A stretch of 64,000 nucleotides of DNA from Halorubellus sp034808145. Lineage in GTDB: Archaea > Halobacteriota > Halobacteria > Halobacteriales > Natrialbaceae. Shown in pieces: positions 1 through 7,909 of the stretch; the first letter of the stretch is position 1, and every line of letters begins with the position of its first letter. The stretch lies in assembly GCF_034808145.1 (NCBI RefSeq), contig NZ_JAXHGM010000001.1, forward strand, positions 434,001 to 498,000, given 5' to 3'. Under the pieces are notes generated by a model. That model was not told the DNA's origin. It ran no database searches and saw nothing but the letters and a program-made list of their open reading frames with translations. The position numbers and the translations under genes are program-made.

Positions 1-1194
1 GGGCCGTCGCTCGCGGTCGACTACGCGCCGGTCCGCGAGGCGCTCGCCGAGCGGTCGGCGACGGCGTTCGTGCACGTGGGGACGAGCGAGGACGTCGTCC
101 TGCGGTATCTGGCGCGAGCGACCGAGCTGGACGGCGAGCTGGCGGTGTGCGTGACGCCCGAGCAGTCGATGCTGTTCGCGCCGGACGCACCGGACGCGGC
201 GCGCGAGGCGTTCCCGGGCGATCAGGTGCTCCCTGGCGGCGCGTCGATTCCGACGGGCGAGCGCGTGGCGGTCGCCTTGGAGGACCTCGGCAGGGAGGGG
301 ACGGTACTTGCGCCACGGACGATTCCGCACGATGCGGCGCTGTACCTCGAGGGCCGCGGGTTCGAGGTGGCGTCGACGCCGGTCGTCGAGGACGCGCGGG
401 TCGCGAAGACGGACCCGGAGCGCCTCCAGCAGCGGACGGTGCAGGCCGCGGCGGACGCTGCGGTCGAGCGTGCTCGCGCGGTCCTGCGCGAGAGCGAACG
501 CCACGGCGGCGGCGACGGGCACGGTCACGGCGGTGGCCGTGGTCGCGGGCGCTCGCACGGTGAGGCCGAGGGTGCTGGCGTGGACGACGGCGTCGACGCC
601 GTCGACGACCATCTCGTGTTCGAGGGGATGGCGTTGACGACGGAGCGGTTGCGTCGCGAGGTCGCGGCGTCGCTCGCGAGTTCGGGCGTGGACCCGGGCG
701 TGGTGGCGGTCGGGGCCGGCGGGGACGCGACGCCGCGGTCGGACGCGGCGATACGCCCGGGGGAGCCGGTCGTGATCGCACTTGCGCCGCGGGACCGCGA
801 CGGCTACCACGGGCGCGTGGTGCGGACGCTCGTCGTCGACGGTGACGGTGGGTGGACGCGGCGCGCGCAGCTCGCCGCCGATGGCGGCGTGAACGCGGCG
901 CTCGCGGAGCTCGAACCCGGCGTCGACCTCGCCGCGGTCGAGCGCGAGGGCGCGGCGGAGCTGACGGCGTACGGGTTCGACGACCCCGTGGACGCGTTCG
1001 ACGTCCACGGCGTGGGGCTGGACGGGCGGGAGCGACCCCTGGGGGGCGACGAGGCGGTCCCGGAGGGCGCGGTCGTCGCGCTCGACGGGACCGCGACCGG
1101 CCCCGACGGCGTCGTCCGGGTGGCTGACCTCGCGGTCGTCACCGACGACGGCGCCGAGCGTCTCGGGACGGCGGCCCGAACGCTCGAGCCCTGA
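1..1194 (+). CDS. M24 (pita-bread) peptidase-like protein, 5' truncated by window edge
   Basis: The reading frame is open from base 1, so the true start lies outside the window. The C-terminal half has the M24 aminopeptidase layout: an HGVGLDG stretch matches the family's HGxG loop, and the end (VVALDG, then VADLAVVTDDGAERL) matches the last strands of Xaa-Pro aminopeptidases. The usual metal ligands look absent: the DxG...D region reads ALAPRDRDGYHGRVVRT and the late Glu ligands are replaced. A Gly/His/Arg-rich insert (bases about 500-570) separates the N-terminal domain from the catalytic-like fold. It is probably a non-canonical or inactive M24 homologue. The fold is fairly sure; the activity is not. 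Confidence 0.7.
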   Translation, partial: GPSLAVDYAPVREALAERSATAFVHVGTSEDVVLRYLARATELDGELAVCVTPEQSMLFAPDAPDAAREAFPGDQVLPGGASIPTGERVAVALEDLGREGTVLAPRTIPHDAALYLEGRGFEVASTPVVEDARVAKTDPERLQQRTVQAAADAAVERARAVLRESERHGGGDGHGHGGGRGRGRSHGEAEGAGVDDGVDAVDDHLVFEGMALTTERLRREVAASLASSGVDPGVVAVGAGGDATPRSDAAIRPGEPVVIALAPRDRDGYHGRVVRTLVVDGDGGWTRRAQLAADGGVNAALAELEPGVDLAAVEREGAAELTAYGFDDPVDAFDVHGVGLDGRERPLGGDEAVPEGAVVALDGTATGPDGVVRVADLAVVTDDGAERLGTAARTLEP

Positions 1195-1197
1195 CCG

Positions 1198-1422
1198 TCA
1201 GTCGTCGTCGCCTGCGGCTCTCACGACGGCGACTCCGGACAGCAGGACTGCCGCGCCGAGCGTGCCGTACTGGACGTACCAGGCGGCATCGTCGAAGCTG
1301 AGCAGCCCGAGTATCACGAGCGCCGAGCTGAGTGCGAGGTACAGCACCCACTCCTGGGTGTCGCGGTCGGTGCCTCCGGGGACCGAGTGTTCGTCGGTAC
1401 CGTCGTTCACGGTTCGGGACAT
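1198..1422 (-). CDS. Small two-helix membrane protein
   Basis: This 74-residue protein has a hydrophilic, Thr/Asp-rich N-terminus of about 24 residues followed by two hydrophobic segments (around 25-42 and 48-68) and an acidic DDD end. The layout fits a small integral membrane protein with two transmembrane helices. It converges tail to tail with the M24-like gene, only 3 bases apart. I do not recognise a family and no function can be assigned from sequence. Confidence 0.6.
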   Translation of the reverse strand: MSRTVNDGTDEHSVPGGTDRDTQEWVLYLALSSALVILGLLSFDDAAWYVQYGTLGAAVLLSGVAVVRAAGDDD

Positions 1423-1556
1423 GGGCGGACTCGCCAGTATGTCTTGTCATCTGTCCATCTGCTTCCCGGGATGTTCGTGCCCGACACGAGCGAGCATGTG
1501 TGTTGGTACCTAGTCACTCAGTAACACTTTACTGACAGGTGAGACGATTGGGTCGT

Positions 1557-2648
1557 ATGGCCTCTCTCGAGGAGCACTACGACGCCCTCCGCGACCGCGA
1601 CCGCTACGAGCCCATCGACGACCCCGCGACCGGCACGCTCGCGCTCGGCGACCTCCCGCCGGCCGAGGTCCGCCGCCGGTTCGTCGTCGGCGAGGACGCC
1701 CGCGCGTTCGCCGACGAGGTCGGGACCGACGGCGTCCTGACGTTCGGCGTGAGCGTCACCGGCCCACCGCACCTCGGCACTCTCGGCCAGATACGGACCG
1801 CGCTCGCCCTCCAGGACGCCGGCTTCGACGTCCAGTTCGTCGTCGCGGACTTCGAGCCGTACAGCACCCAGGGGTACGCGCTCGACGCCGTCCGCGACCG
1901 CGCCCGACGGTTCGTCGCGTTCGTCGACGCGCTCGGGTCCGACCGCGACTGCGGCCGCCTCCGAACCCAGTACGGTGCCGCGGACGTCACGCACACCGCG
2001 TACCACCTCTCGCGGTACGCTGACCCAGCCCGCGACCGAGAGCGCGTCGACGTCCACGACACCGACTGGATGCGGGAGCTCAGTGCGACGTACGACGACC
2101 GCGGCGCGAACGCGACCGACCTCGGCGAGAGCGACCTGCCCGCGGACTGGGAGCCGAGCGAGTTCACGCGCCGCATGGACGGGTTCCTGATGGTCGCCGA
2201 CATGCTCCACCCGCTCGTCGCCGACGGCCACGACGCGAACTGCATCGTCATGGGCGCCGACGAACTCGGCCTCCGACCGATGGTCGAGGGCGTCCGCGAG
2301 CGCTGCGGGACCGACGGCACGCTGCACGCGCTCTACACGCGCCTCGTCCCCGGGCTCGACGGCGTCCCGAAGCTCTCCCGACGCATCCCGAGCTCGCGGT
2401 TCACGCTCGCCGACGACCCCGAAGCCGTCCGCGCTGCCGTCCGCGGCGACCCGGACGCGCGGTGGACCGTCCCCGACGACGTCGTCGTCGAGATGATGCG
2501 CCTCGCGAGCGCGGAGGACGCCACGCGGGTGGCCGCGTGGCGACGCGCCCGCGACGAGAACGAGGACGCGTGGCGCGACGCGAGAGCGACGTTCGCACAA
2601 GAGGTCGCGGGATACGTTCGGGAGTGGCGCGCGACCGCCGAGGACTGA
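1557..2648 (+). CDS. Class I aminoacyl-tRNA synthetase-like protein (TyrRS/TrpRS fold)
   Basis: This 363-residue protein has a class I synthetase nucleotide-binding core. PPHLGTLGQ near residue 70 corresponds to the HIGH motif, and KLSRRIPSS near residue 270 lies where KMSKS is expected but is degenerate. The middle (FLMVADMLHPLV, MGADELGLRPMVEG) resembles the TyrRS/TrpRS catalytic core. No obvious anticodon-binding domain follows. I chose the ATG at 1557; an in-frame GTG at 1539 would add only six residues. It may be a paralogue with a different acceptor or a non-canonical role rather than a standard TrpRS or TyrRS. SerRS, HisRS and LysRS are elsewhere in the window. Confidence 0.65.
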   Translation: MASLEEHYDALRDRDRYEPIDDPATGTLALGDLPPAEVRRRFVVGEDARAFADEVGTDGVLTFGVSVTGPPHLGTLGQIRTALALQDAGFDVQFVVADFEPYSTQGYALDAVRDRARRFVAFVDALGSDRDCGRLRTQYGAADVTHTAYHLSRYADPARDRERVDVHDTDWMRELSATYDDRGANATDLGESDLPADWEPSEFTRRMDGFLMVADMLHPLVADGHDANCIVMGADELGLRPMVEGVRERCGTDGTLHALYTRLVPGLDGVPKLSRRIPSSRFTLADDPEAVRAAVRGDPDARWTVPDDVVVEMMRLASAEDATRVAAWRRARDENEDAWRDARATFAQEVAGYVREWRATAED

Positions 2649-2680
2649 CCCGAACCCGGCGACCCCGCTCGCGGTCGGGC

Positions 2681-2743
2681 GTCGGGGTCGCGCTCGATGT
2701 CGGCCCGGCGGTCAGGAGTCGGGGTCGCGCTCGGCGTCCTCCT
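2681..2743. repeat. Stop-spanning direct repeat, period 37 bp
   Basis: The 16-base string at 2681-2696 (gtcggggtcgcgctcg) recurs exactly at 2718-2733, with further flanking similarity. The right copy encodes the last residues (AERDPDS) of the minus-strand membrane protein ending at 2712; the left copy lies just past its stop. It is one of several such 3'-end duplications in the window. Confidence 0.7.
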
Positions 2744-2972
2744 CGGGGTCCTTCGCGACGAACCCGACGGCCTTCGCGACCGCCAACCCGGGGACGTCCT
2801 GGGGGGTGGTGACGTACTTCTCGACGAGCAGGATCATGCCGCTCACGCCGAGCAGGACCGGCCCCCACGTCGTCTCGCCGCGTAGCGTCATGTCGAGGCC
2901 GGCGAGCGCTATCGGGGCCGCGATGACGACCGCGGTCGCGAGCGACAGTTGCTCGGAGATCGAACGAGGCAT
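2712..2972 (-). CDS. Small haloarchaeal membrane protein
   Basis: This 86-residue protein has two hydrophobic segments (about residues 10-28 and 36-51) and a charged, acidic C-terminus (KDPEEDAERDPDS). The two-helix layout suggests an inner membrane protein; I have no function for it. A minus-strand box reading GCTTTTAC at about 2997-3004 lies 25-32 bases before the ATG, which supports the start and a leaderless transcript. The last codons are duplicated past the stop (see the repeat at 2681). Confidence 0.6.
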   Translation of the reverse strand: MPRSISEQLSLATAVVIAAPIALAGLDMTLRGETTWGPVLLGVSGMILLVEKYVTTPQDVPGLAVAKAVGFVAKDPEEDAERDPDS

Positions 2973-3069
2973 CTGCCGTCACTACCGGTTCGGCGAGTAA
3001 AAGCACGCCGGGACGCGCGCGACGGCCGCGACCGACACCGCTATCCGGCGGTCGGGCCAAGCCGCGTGT

Positions 3070-3687
3070 ATGTTCACGGGTATCGTCGAGGAGACCGGCG
3101 AGGTCGTCGACGTCGCGGTCACCGAGGACGGCCGGCGACTCACCATCGCCGGCGACGTCGTCCTCGATGACGTCGCGCACGGTGCGAGCATCGCGGTGTC
3201 GGGCGTCTGCCTCACCGTCGAAGCGTTCGACGACGAGACGTTCGAAGTGTTCCTCGCCGAGGAGACCGTCGCGAAGACGTACCTCGGTGACGTCGACGTC
3301 GGCGACGTCGTCAACCTGGAGCGGGCGATGCCCGCGGACGGCCGGTTCGACGGCCACATCGTGCAGGGGCACGTCGACGCGGTCGCGACCGTCACGAACG
3401 TCGACTCGACCGACGGCGAGGACTGGTTCTTCGAGTTCGAACTCCCCGCGCGGTACGCGGACTACGTCGTCGACAAGGGCTCGATCACGCTCGACGGCAT
3501 CAGCCTCACCATCGCGGACCTCCAGGCGGGGAGCGGTGACGCCGGCCCGCGCGTCACGGTCGCCATCGTCCCGACGACGTACGACGTGACGACGCTCTCC
3601 GAGAAGGACGTCGGCGACCCCGTCCACCTCGAGGTCGACGTCGTCGGGAAGTACGTCGCGTCGATGCTCGACGGCTACCGGGACTGA
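3070..3687 (+). CDS. ribE: Riboflavin synthase (alpha chain type)
   Basis: The protein begins with the diagnostic MFTGIVEETG of the riboflavin synthase lumazine-binding fold. A second copy of the domain starts at about residue 98 (DGHIVQGHVD), and the ISLTIADLQ stretch belongs to repeat two. Length (205 aa) is normal. The enzyme dismutates two molecules of 6,7-dimethyl-8-ribityllumazine to riboflavin and a pyrimidinedione, the last step of flavin synthesis. This is the bacterial-type trimeric enzyme rather than the unrelated archaeal RibC of methanogens. It stands alone, convergent with the PrsW gene. Confidence 0.95.
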   Translation: MFTGIVEETGEVVDVAVTEDGRRLTIAGDVVLDDVAHGASIAVSGVCLTVEAFDDETFEVFLAEETVAKTYLGDVDVGDVVNLERAMPADGRFDGHIVQGHVDAVATVTNVDSTDGEDWFFEFELPARYADYVVDKGSITLDGISLTIADLQAGSGDAGPRVTVAIVPTTYDVTTLSEKDVGDPVHLEVDVVGKYVASMLDGYRD

Positions 3688-3696
3688 CCGCCGTCT

Positions 3697-3762
3697 CTGG
3701 TCGACCCTCACTCGGTGTCGTCGTCGCCCCTGGTCGAGCCCCACTCGGTGTCGTCGTCGCCC
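3697..3762. repeat. 33-bp tandem duplication across the PrsW stop codon
   Basis: Two adjacent 33-base units (3697-3729 and 3730-3762) differ at only two positions. The left unit contains the stop codon of the PrsW gene (3708-3710). The duplication therefore repeats 11 codons, so the protein ends GDDDTEWGSTR followed by GDDDTE. Confidence 0.8.
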
Positions 3763-4850
3763 CACGCGGTCGTCGATTCGTCGGCGCGCCCGGTGGTGCG
3801 CGCGTGCTCGCCGCCCGGCGCGATGGCGTCCTCGTTCGTCCCCGGGTCGATCTCGGTCGCGTCCACCGGCGCGTCGGGGTCGTAGCCGCGACCCGCGTCC
3901 ACGCGGTGGTACGCGTCCCGGTAGTTGTACAGTTTGAGGACGAGGTAGCCGCCGGCGACGCCGTCGAACGCGACGACGTACACGAGGAACGCGACGACGG
4001 GACCGACGCCGAGAGCGCCGCCGACGATGCCGGGCGCGAACCCGATGGTGAGGTTGTAGAGCGCGTGGAACCCCGCGGCGATGACGAGTCCCTTGACGAC
4101 GACGGCGCCGCGGTGCTCGTCGACGAACTTCGCGAGCCCGAGGTAGTAGCCGGCGATACCGGAGTAGATGACGTGCCCGGGGCCGGCGAGCGCGCGCTGT
4201 CGCGCGATGTCGACCGCCTGGTCGACGACGACGGCCGACGTGGTGGCCTGCTGCACGAACCCGGTGACGTAGATGGCGTTCTCGATGGTCGCGAACCCGA
4301 GGCCGGCGACGGCGCCGTAGACCGCGCCGTCGACGACCGCGTCGAACCGGCCGTCCTGGTACGCGTAGAACCGGACGGCGAGCAGCTTCACGAGCTCCTC
4401 GCCGGGCGCGACGACGAGGAGGTAGTACGCGACGAGGCCGAGGCCGCCGAGCGCCGCGAACAGCGGTTCGGCGGCGGTGTTGACGATGGCTGCGAAACTG
4501 GCGAACACGAACGCGAGCGCGAACGTCGCGGCGATGAGCGCGAGCGGTTCCTTCGTGGTGACGTCCGCGACGTAGATGTACGCGGCGAGTGCGAGCGCTG
4601 GGACGGCGGAGAGGCCGGCGAACAGCGCGACGACCGGGAGGCGTGGGGTGCCGATGCTGGTCGCGAAGAGGATGACGAGCGTGAACAGCACGGCGGCACC
4701 GAGGACGAGGCCGCGGATCGTGGGGAAGATGCGTTCGTAGAACCCGACCGCGAACCGGTCGAGTCGCGTGCGTGGCTCCCAGGTCGCGACCTCCTGGAGG
4801 TCCTCGTCGTCGCTCGCGGCGCGCTCGACCGGGTCCCGGCCCCGTTTCAT
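3708..4850 (-). CDS. prsW: PrsW-family intramembrane metalloprotease
   Basis: This 380-residue protein has about eight hydrophobic helices. The PrsW signatures are present: EELVK at residues 151-155 (EExxK), FATIEN with E190, GHVIYSGIAGYYLG, and the late AGFHALYNL histidine. PrsW proteins are membrane-embedded site-1 proteases, known in Bacillus for cleaving an anti-sigma factor; the archaeal substrate is unknown. I chose the ATG at 4850 because the upstream frame becomes Arg-rich shadow sequence. The C-terminal tail is acidic and includes an 11-residue duplication. It is divergent from the small ORF at 5030. Confidence 0.85.
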   Translation of the reverse strand: MKRGRDPVERAASDDEDLQEVATWEPRTRLDRFAVGFYERIFPTIRGLVLGAAVLFTLVILFATSIGTPRLPVVALFAGLSAVPALALAAYIYVADVTTKEPLALIAATFALAFVFASFAAIVNTAAEPLFAALGGLGLVAYYLLVVAPGEELVKLLAVRFYAYQDGRFDAVVDGAVYGAVAGLGFATIENAIYVTGFVQQATTSAVVVDQAVDIARQRALAGPGHVIYSGIAGYYLGLAKFVDEHRGAVVVKGLVIAAGFHALYNLTIGFAPGIVGGALGVGPVVAFLVYVVAFDGVAGGYLVLKLYNYRDAYHRVDAGRGYDPDAPVDATEIDPGTNEDAIAPGGEHARTTGRADESTTAWGDDDTEWGSTRGDDDTE

Positions 4851-5029
4851 GCTCGCGAGTAGACGCAGGCGCGTCCTAAGCGTTGCCCTCACCGTACGAC
4901 GGCGACCCCGTCCGGCGTCGTCGGTCCGCGTCGCCGCGTGGCCGCCACCTCTCCTTAGATGTCCTTGTATGCTATTAGCTAACACAAGTTGTTTAAGGAG
5001 AGGCTTCATAAGGAACGAAGAGCGAACGT

Positions 5030-5206
5030 ATGCCAATGACAGACGACGACAACAGCAACCTTCTCTTCCCGGGGCTCCCGACACCCGAGGACGAGGACGA
5101 CCGAAAACGCGTACCGACACTCTCGAACCGACCGGCGACCGACGACGACGCCGACGCCGCCTCTCATTCTCTGCGCTCCGCCTCCTTCGCCGCCGCCGAC
5201 GACTGA
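5030..5206 (+). CDS. Small acidic protein, 58 aa, unknown
   Basis: An ATG at 5030 (or 5036, in frame) opens a 58-residue acidic, Pro-containing protein that begins MPMTDDDNSNLLFPG and ends SFAAADD. Codon third positions are GC-rich, as in real genes here. A TTTAAG box at about 4992-4997 lies some 35 bases upstream, in the divergent promoter region shared with the PrsW gene. The protein has no hydrophobic segment or motif I can place and looks disordered. A 16-base imperfect tandem duplication follows it (5230-5261). Confidence 0.5.
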   Translation: MPMTDDDNSNLLFPGLPTPEDEDDRKRVPTLSNRPATDDDADAASHSLRSASFAAADD

Positions 5207-5319
5207 CCACAGCGACGCGTTTCCGCGGTCACGCCGAACCACGCTCACGCCGAGCGACGCGCCCAGCGTACGCTACCGGCCTCGTTCGGTGACGTCGACC
5301 GTTCACGCGGAGACGAGTG

Positions 5320-5327
5320 TTTTCTTA
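5320..5327 (+). promoter_or_regulatory. TATA-like box of the FAU-1 operon
   Basis: TTTTCTTA lies 25-32 bases before the ATG at 5352. This spacing fits a leaderless haloarchaeal mRNA and argues for 5352 rather than the upstream in-frame start at 5289. Confidence 0.55.
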
Positions 5328-5351
5328 CCGGCGACCCCCGAACGGTCGTGC

Positions 5352-5792
5352 ATGCACTTCGACCAGCGCACGCAGACCGCGCTCCGCGAGGTCGGCCTCG
5401 ACACCGACGACCTCCAGGCTGCGAGCGAGCGCGTCGCCGCCCTCGTCGACGAGACCGCGACCGAACTCGGCGCGTTCTTCGACGCGCACGACGTCGTGTA
5501 CTCCGACATGGACATGGCTCACAGCGCGAGCGAGTACCCCGAACACGACGTCGCGTACTGCGACGTGACGACGCACGCCGCCGAGATGCGCGGCTGGCTC
5601 CGGTTCGAGACGTGGGGCGCGTCCGTCGAGGACGGCCGCGTCCTCGAACGCGCCGCCGACGGCGTGGACGACGACGGTTCGGCCGGGTCCACGGACGAGA
5701 CAGCGAACGACCCGCTCGTCGTGGAGCTGTCGCTCGGTCCGTCGGTCCACGAGCGCGTGCGGTTCGCGCCGACGCGGGAGGCCCTGGAATGA
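5352..5792 (+). CDS. Uncharacterised acidic haloarchaeal protein upstream of FAU-1
   Basis: This 146-residue soluble protein has an N-terminal helical region (residues 1-45) and a later mixed region containing DVAYCDVTTHAAEMRGWLRFE. A low-complexity acidic stretch (around 105-120) precedes a final strand pair. It overlaps the next gene by four bases (ATGA), so the two are translationally coupled and probably act together, possibly in RNA metabolism given the FAU-1-like partner. I do not recognise a family with a known function. Confidence 0.7.
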   Translation: MHFDQRTQTALREVGLDTDDLQAASERVAALVDETATELGAFFDAHDVVYSDMDMAHSASEYPEHDVAYCDVTTHAAEMRGWLRFETWGASVEDGRVLERAADGVDDDGSAGSTDETANDPLVVELSLGPSVHERVRFAPTREALE

Positions 5793-7240
5793 GGGCGCGC
5801 GTCCGCGGCATCTACACGACCGCCGTCACGCAGCGATTGCTCGACGCCGACCACGACGTCGTGCAGGCGTCGCCGCCGATACGCGAGCGCTTCGACCGCG
5901 AGTTCGGGTTCGCGCCCGCGGACGTCGCCGCGTCGACGACCGCGGACCGGCAGGGCGTCGCGCTCTCGGGCGACCCCGACGCGGTCGAGGCGCTCCGCGA
6001 GAACCTCTCGGCGGTCGGGGTGGACGCGCTCTCCTGGGACGACCCGGCGCCCGAGGGCGCGGTGTTCCTCGCGCCCGTCACGGACGCGCTGGGGAGCGGC
6101 GCGGTCGTCGACCTCGGCGACCGCGAGGCGTTCCTGCCCTTCGACGACGCCGACGGCTACGTCGAGGCGGGCGACCTGCGGCGCGTCCAGGTCGTCGACC
6201 CCGCGCCACCGTGGGGCGACGACCGCCCCGAGGTCGCCGAACCGCTCTCGGTCCGCGGTGGCCTCGTCGCGCTCGACCGGGCGCGCTCGGGCGTCAGCGC
6301 GAACGTCCGCGGTGAGCGCGCGACCGAACTCGTCCGCACCACCGAACTCCTCCAGCCGGACCCGCCGGACGGCTGGGGCGTCCGCTGGCAGCGCGCCGCC
6401 GCCGACGCCGACATGAGCGCGCTCGGTGACGCGCTCGACGCCGCCAGCGACCGCGCTCGCGCCCTCGACGCGCTCCCCGACGGCGACCCGGACGACGCGC
6501 CCGTCCGCCTCGACACCGACCTCGACGACGCCCCGCCGGCGGCGACGGCGTGGGTGTGGTTCGGTCGCGACTCGCGGTTCGCGCTCGACGACGACCGGCG
6601 CGCGGTCGCGACCACGATGCCCGGCCACCACCGCGTCAAGGCCGGGAGTGCGAGCGCGAGCGACGCGGTCGACTTCGCCGAGGGCGTGCTCGCACACGCC
6701 GGCGACGGCGCGTGGGCGAACGCCGACGACGGCGACGACCTCCCATTTGACGCGGTCGTCGACGCGTTCGGGCCCCGAGACGGCGGGACGCTCACCATCG
6801 AGCACGGGAAACCCGAGGGCCGCCGGATCACGCTCGGCCGCGGCCGCATCACGAACCTCGACGCGGACGCGAAGAAGCTCACCGTCGAACGCGACATGGC
6901 CGGCGGCGGCACGTACGACGCGCTCGGCATCCCGCGCGAGGAGGGCGACGTCGCCGTCACGAAGCTCACCGAAGGGAAGTGGTGGTACCCGACCGTGTAC
7001 CGGAGCGAGGACGGCGAGAAGAAGGGCACGTACGTGAACGTCTGCACGCCGGTCGAGCTGTTCCCCGACGGCGCGCGCTACGTCGACCTCCACGTCGACG
7101 TCGTGAAGCACGCCGACGGCACCGTCGAACGCGTCGACGACGACGAACTCGACGCCGCCGTCGACGCCGGCCACGTCTCGCCCGCGCTCGCCGACCGCGC
7201 ACGCACCGTCGCACAGTCGGTGACCAGAGCACTCCGCTGA
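5789..7240 (+). CDS. FAU-1-type RNA-binding protein / probable ribonuclease
   Basis: This 483-residue protein matches the layout of archaeal FAU-1 proteins, which relate to the RNase E/G S1-containing region and carry a C-terminal DUF402 domain. The C-terminal part (GTYVNVCTPVELFPDG, then YVDLHVDVVKHADG) is typical DUF402. The N-terminal third has the MRARVRGIYTTAVTQRLL start of the family. FAU-1 proteins bind AU-rich RNA and process 5S rRNA precursors in other archaea; the same role here is inferred from the family. The start ATG overlaps the TGA of the preceding gene. Confidence 0.8.
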   Translation: MRARVRGIYTTAVTQRLLDADHDVVQASPPIRERFDREFGFAPADVAASTTADRQGVALSGDPDAVEALRENLSAVGVDALSWDDPAPEGAVFLAPVTDALGSGAVVDLGDREAFLPFDDADGYVEAGDLRRVQVVDPAPPWGDDRPEVAEPLSVRGGLVALDRARSGVSANVRGERATELVRTTELLQPDPPDGWGVRWQRAAADADMSALGDALDAASDRARALDALPDGDPDDAPVRLDTDLDDAPPAATAWVWFGRDSRFALDDDRRAVATTMPGHHRVKAGSASASDAVDFAEGVLAHAGDGAWANADDGDDLPFDAVVDAFGPRDGGTLTIEHGKPEGRRITLGRGRITNLDADAKKLTVERDMAGGGTYDALGIPREEGDVAVTKLTEGKWWYPTVYRSEDGEKKGTYVNVCTPVELFPDGARYVDLHVDVVKHADGTVERVDDDELDAAVDAGHVSPALADRARTVAQSVTRALR

Positions 7241-7290
7241 AAATCGGTCGCACCGGCATCCGGCGTCCGCGAGGACGCCTGTTCGGTGCA

Positions 7291-7403
7291 GGTGACCAGT
7301 AACGCCGCTGCGGGACGGCTGGTGGCCAGTAACGCCGCTGCGGGACGGCTGGTGGCCAGTAACGCCGCTGCGGGACGGCTGGTGGCCAGTAACGCCGCTA
7401 CGG
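7291..7403. repeat. 30-bp minisatellite, about 3.8 copies
   Basis: Units start at 7291, 7321, 7351 and 7381 (the last is partial, 23 bases). Copies two and three are identical, copy one differs at one base. Each unit carries the short palindrome CCGCTGCGG. The array begins 50 bases after the FAU-1 stop and ends 70 bases before the stop of the convergent gene. There are no spacers, so it is not a CRISPR array. Confidence 0.95.
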
Positions 7404-7473
7404 AGGTGGTCGCGCGGCTACCCGAGGAGAGAGAGAACGAACGAGGGCCGTTCGAGGGTGTCGACGGCGTGAT

Positions 7474-7872
7474 TCAGGCGTCGACGTCGTGGTCGGGGTC
7501 GTCCTCGACCGAGCGCTTCAGGGAGTCACGGCGTGCCTTCGCGTCACGACCGGTCGCTTCGAGGAGGAAGTCGTTCTTCGCGGACACCGCCTCCTCGGCG
7601 GCTTCGAGCTCGTCGGGGGAGAGGTCCGCCGGGTTGCGTTCCTCGAAGCTCACGGCGATCTTGTCCTTCTTCGAGCCGTACTCGACGGCGCCGACGACGA
7701 TCTTCTCGAACACGGGGTTGTCGGGTTCGCCGACGACGAACAGGTCGCTGCCCTTGAAATCCTCCGTGCCCGTGATGGGTCCGAACATCTCCTCGACGGT
7801 TCCTTCGAGATCCGGGATTCGCTCCTCGAGGTACTCGCCACGACGCATCTTGTACTCCTTGTAGTCCGTCAT
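7474..7872 (-). CDS. Conserved haloarchaeal protein (DUF5611-like)
   Basis: This 132-residue soluble protein starts MTDYKEYKMRRGEYLEERI and has an alpha/beta body (residues 10-75) containing VGEPDNPVFEKIVVGAVEYG, then a charged helical tail ending DPDHDVDA. The start pattern matches what I recall as DUF5611; no biochemical function is known to me. A box reading GTAAAC on the minus strand at about 7896-7901 lies 25-29 bases before the ATG. It is convergent with FAU-1 across the 30-bp repeat. Confidence 0.6.
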   Translation of the reverse strand: MTDYKEYKMRRGEYLEERIPDLEGTVEEMFGPITGTEDFKGSDLFVVGEPDNPVFEKIVVGAVEYGSKKDKIAVSFEERNPADLSPDELEAAEEAVSAKNDFLLEATGRDAKARRDSLKRSVEDDPDHDVDA

Positions 7873-7909
7873 GGAAGGGACATTGACGGGCTGGTGTTTA
7901 CCTGTTTCG

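Noticed and set aside
7291..7403. A CRISPR-like array
   Set aside because: The 30-bp units are directly contiguous with no spacers, and no cas genes are in the window.
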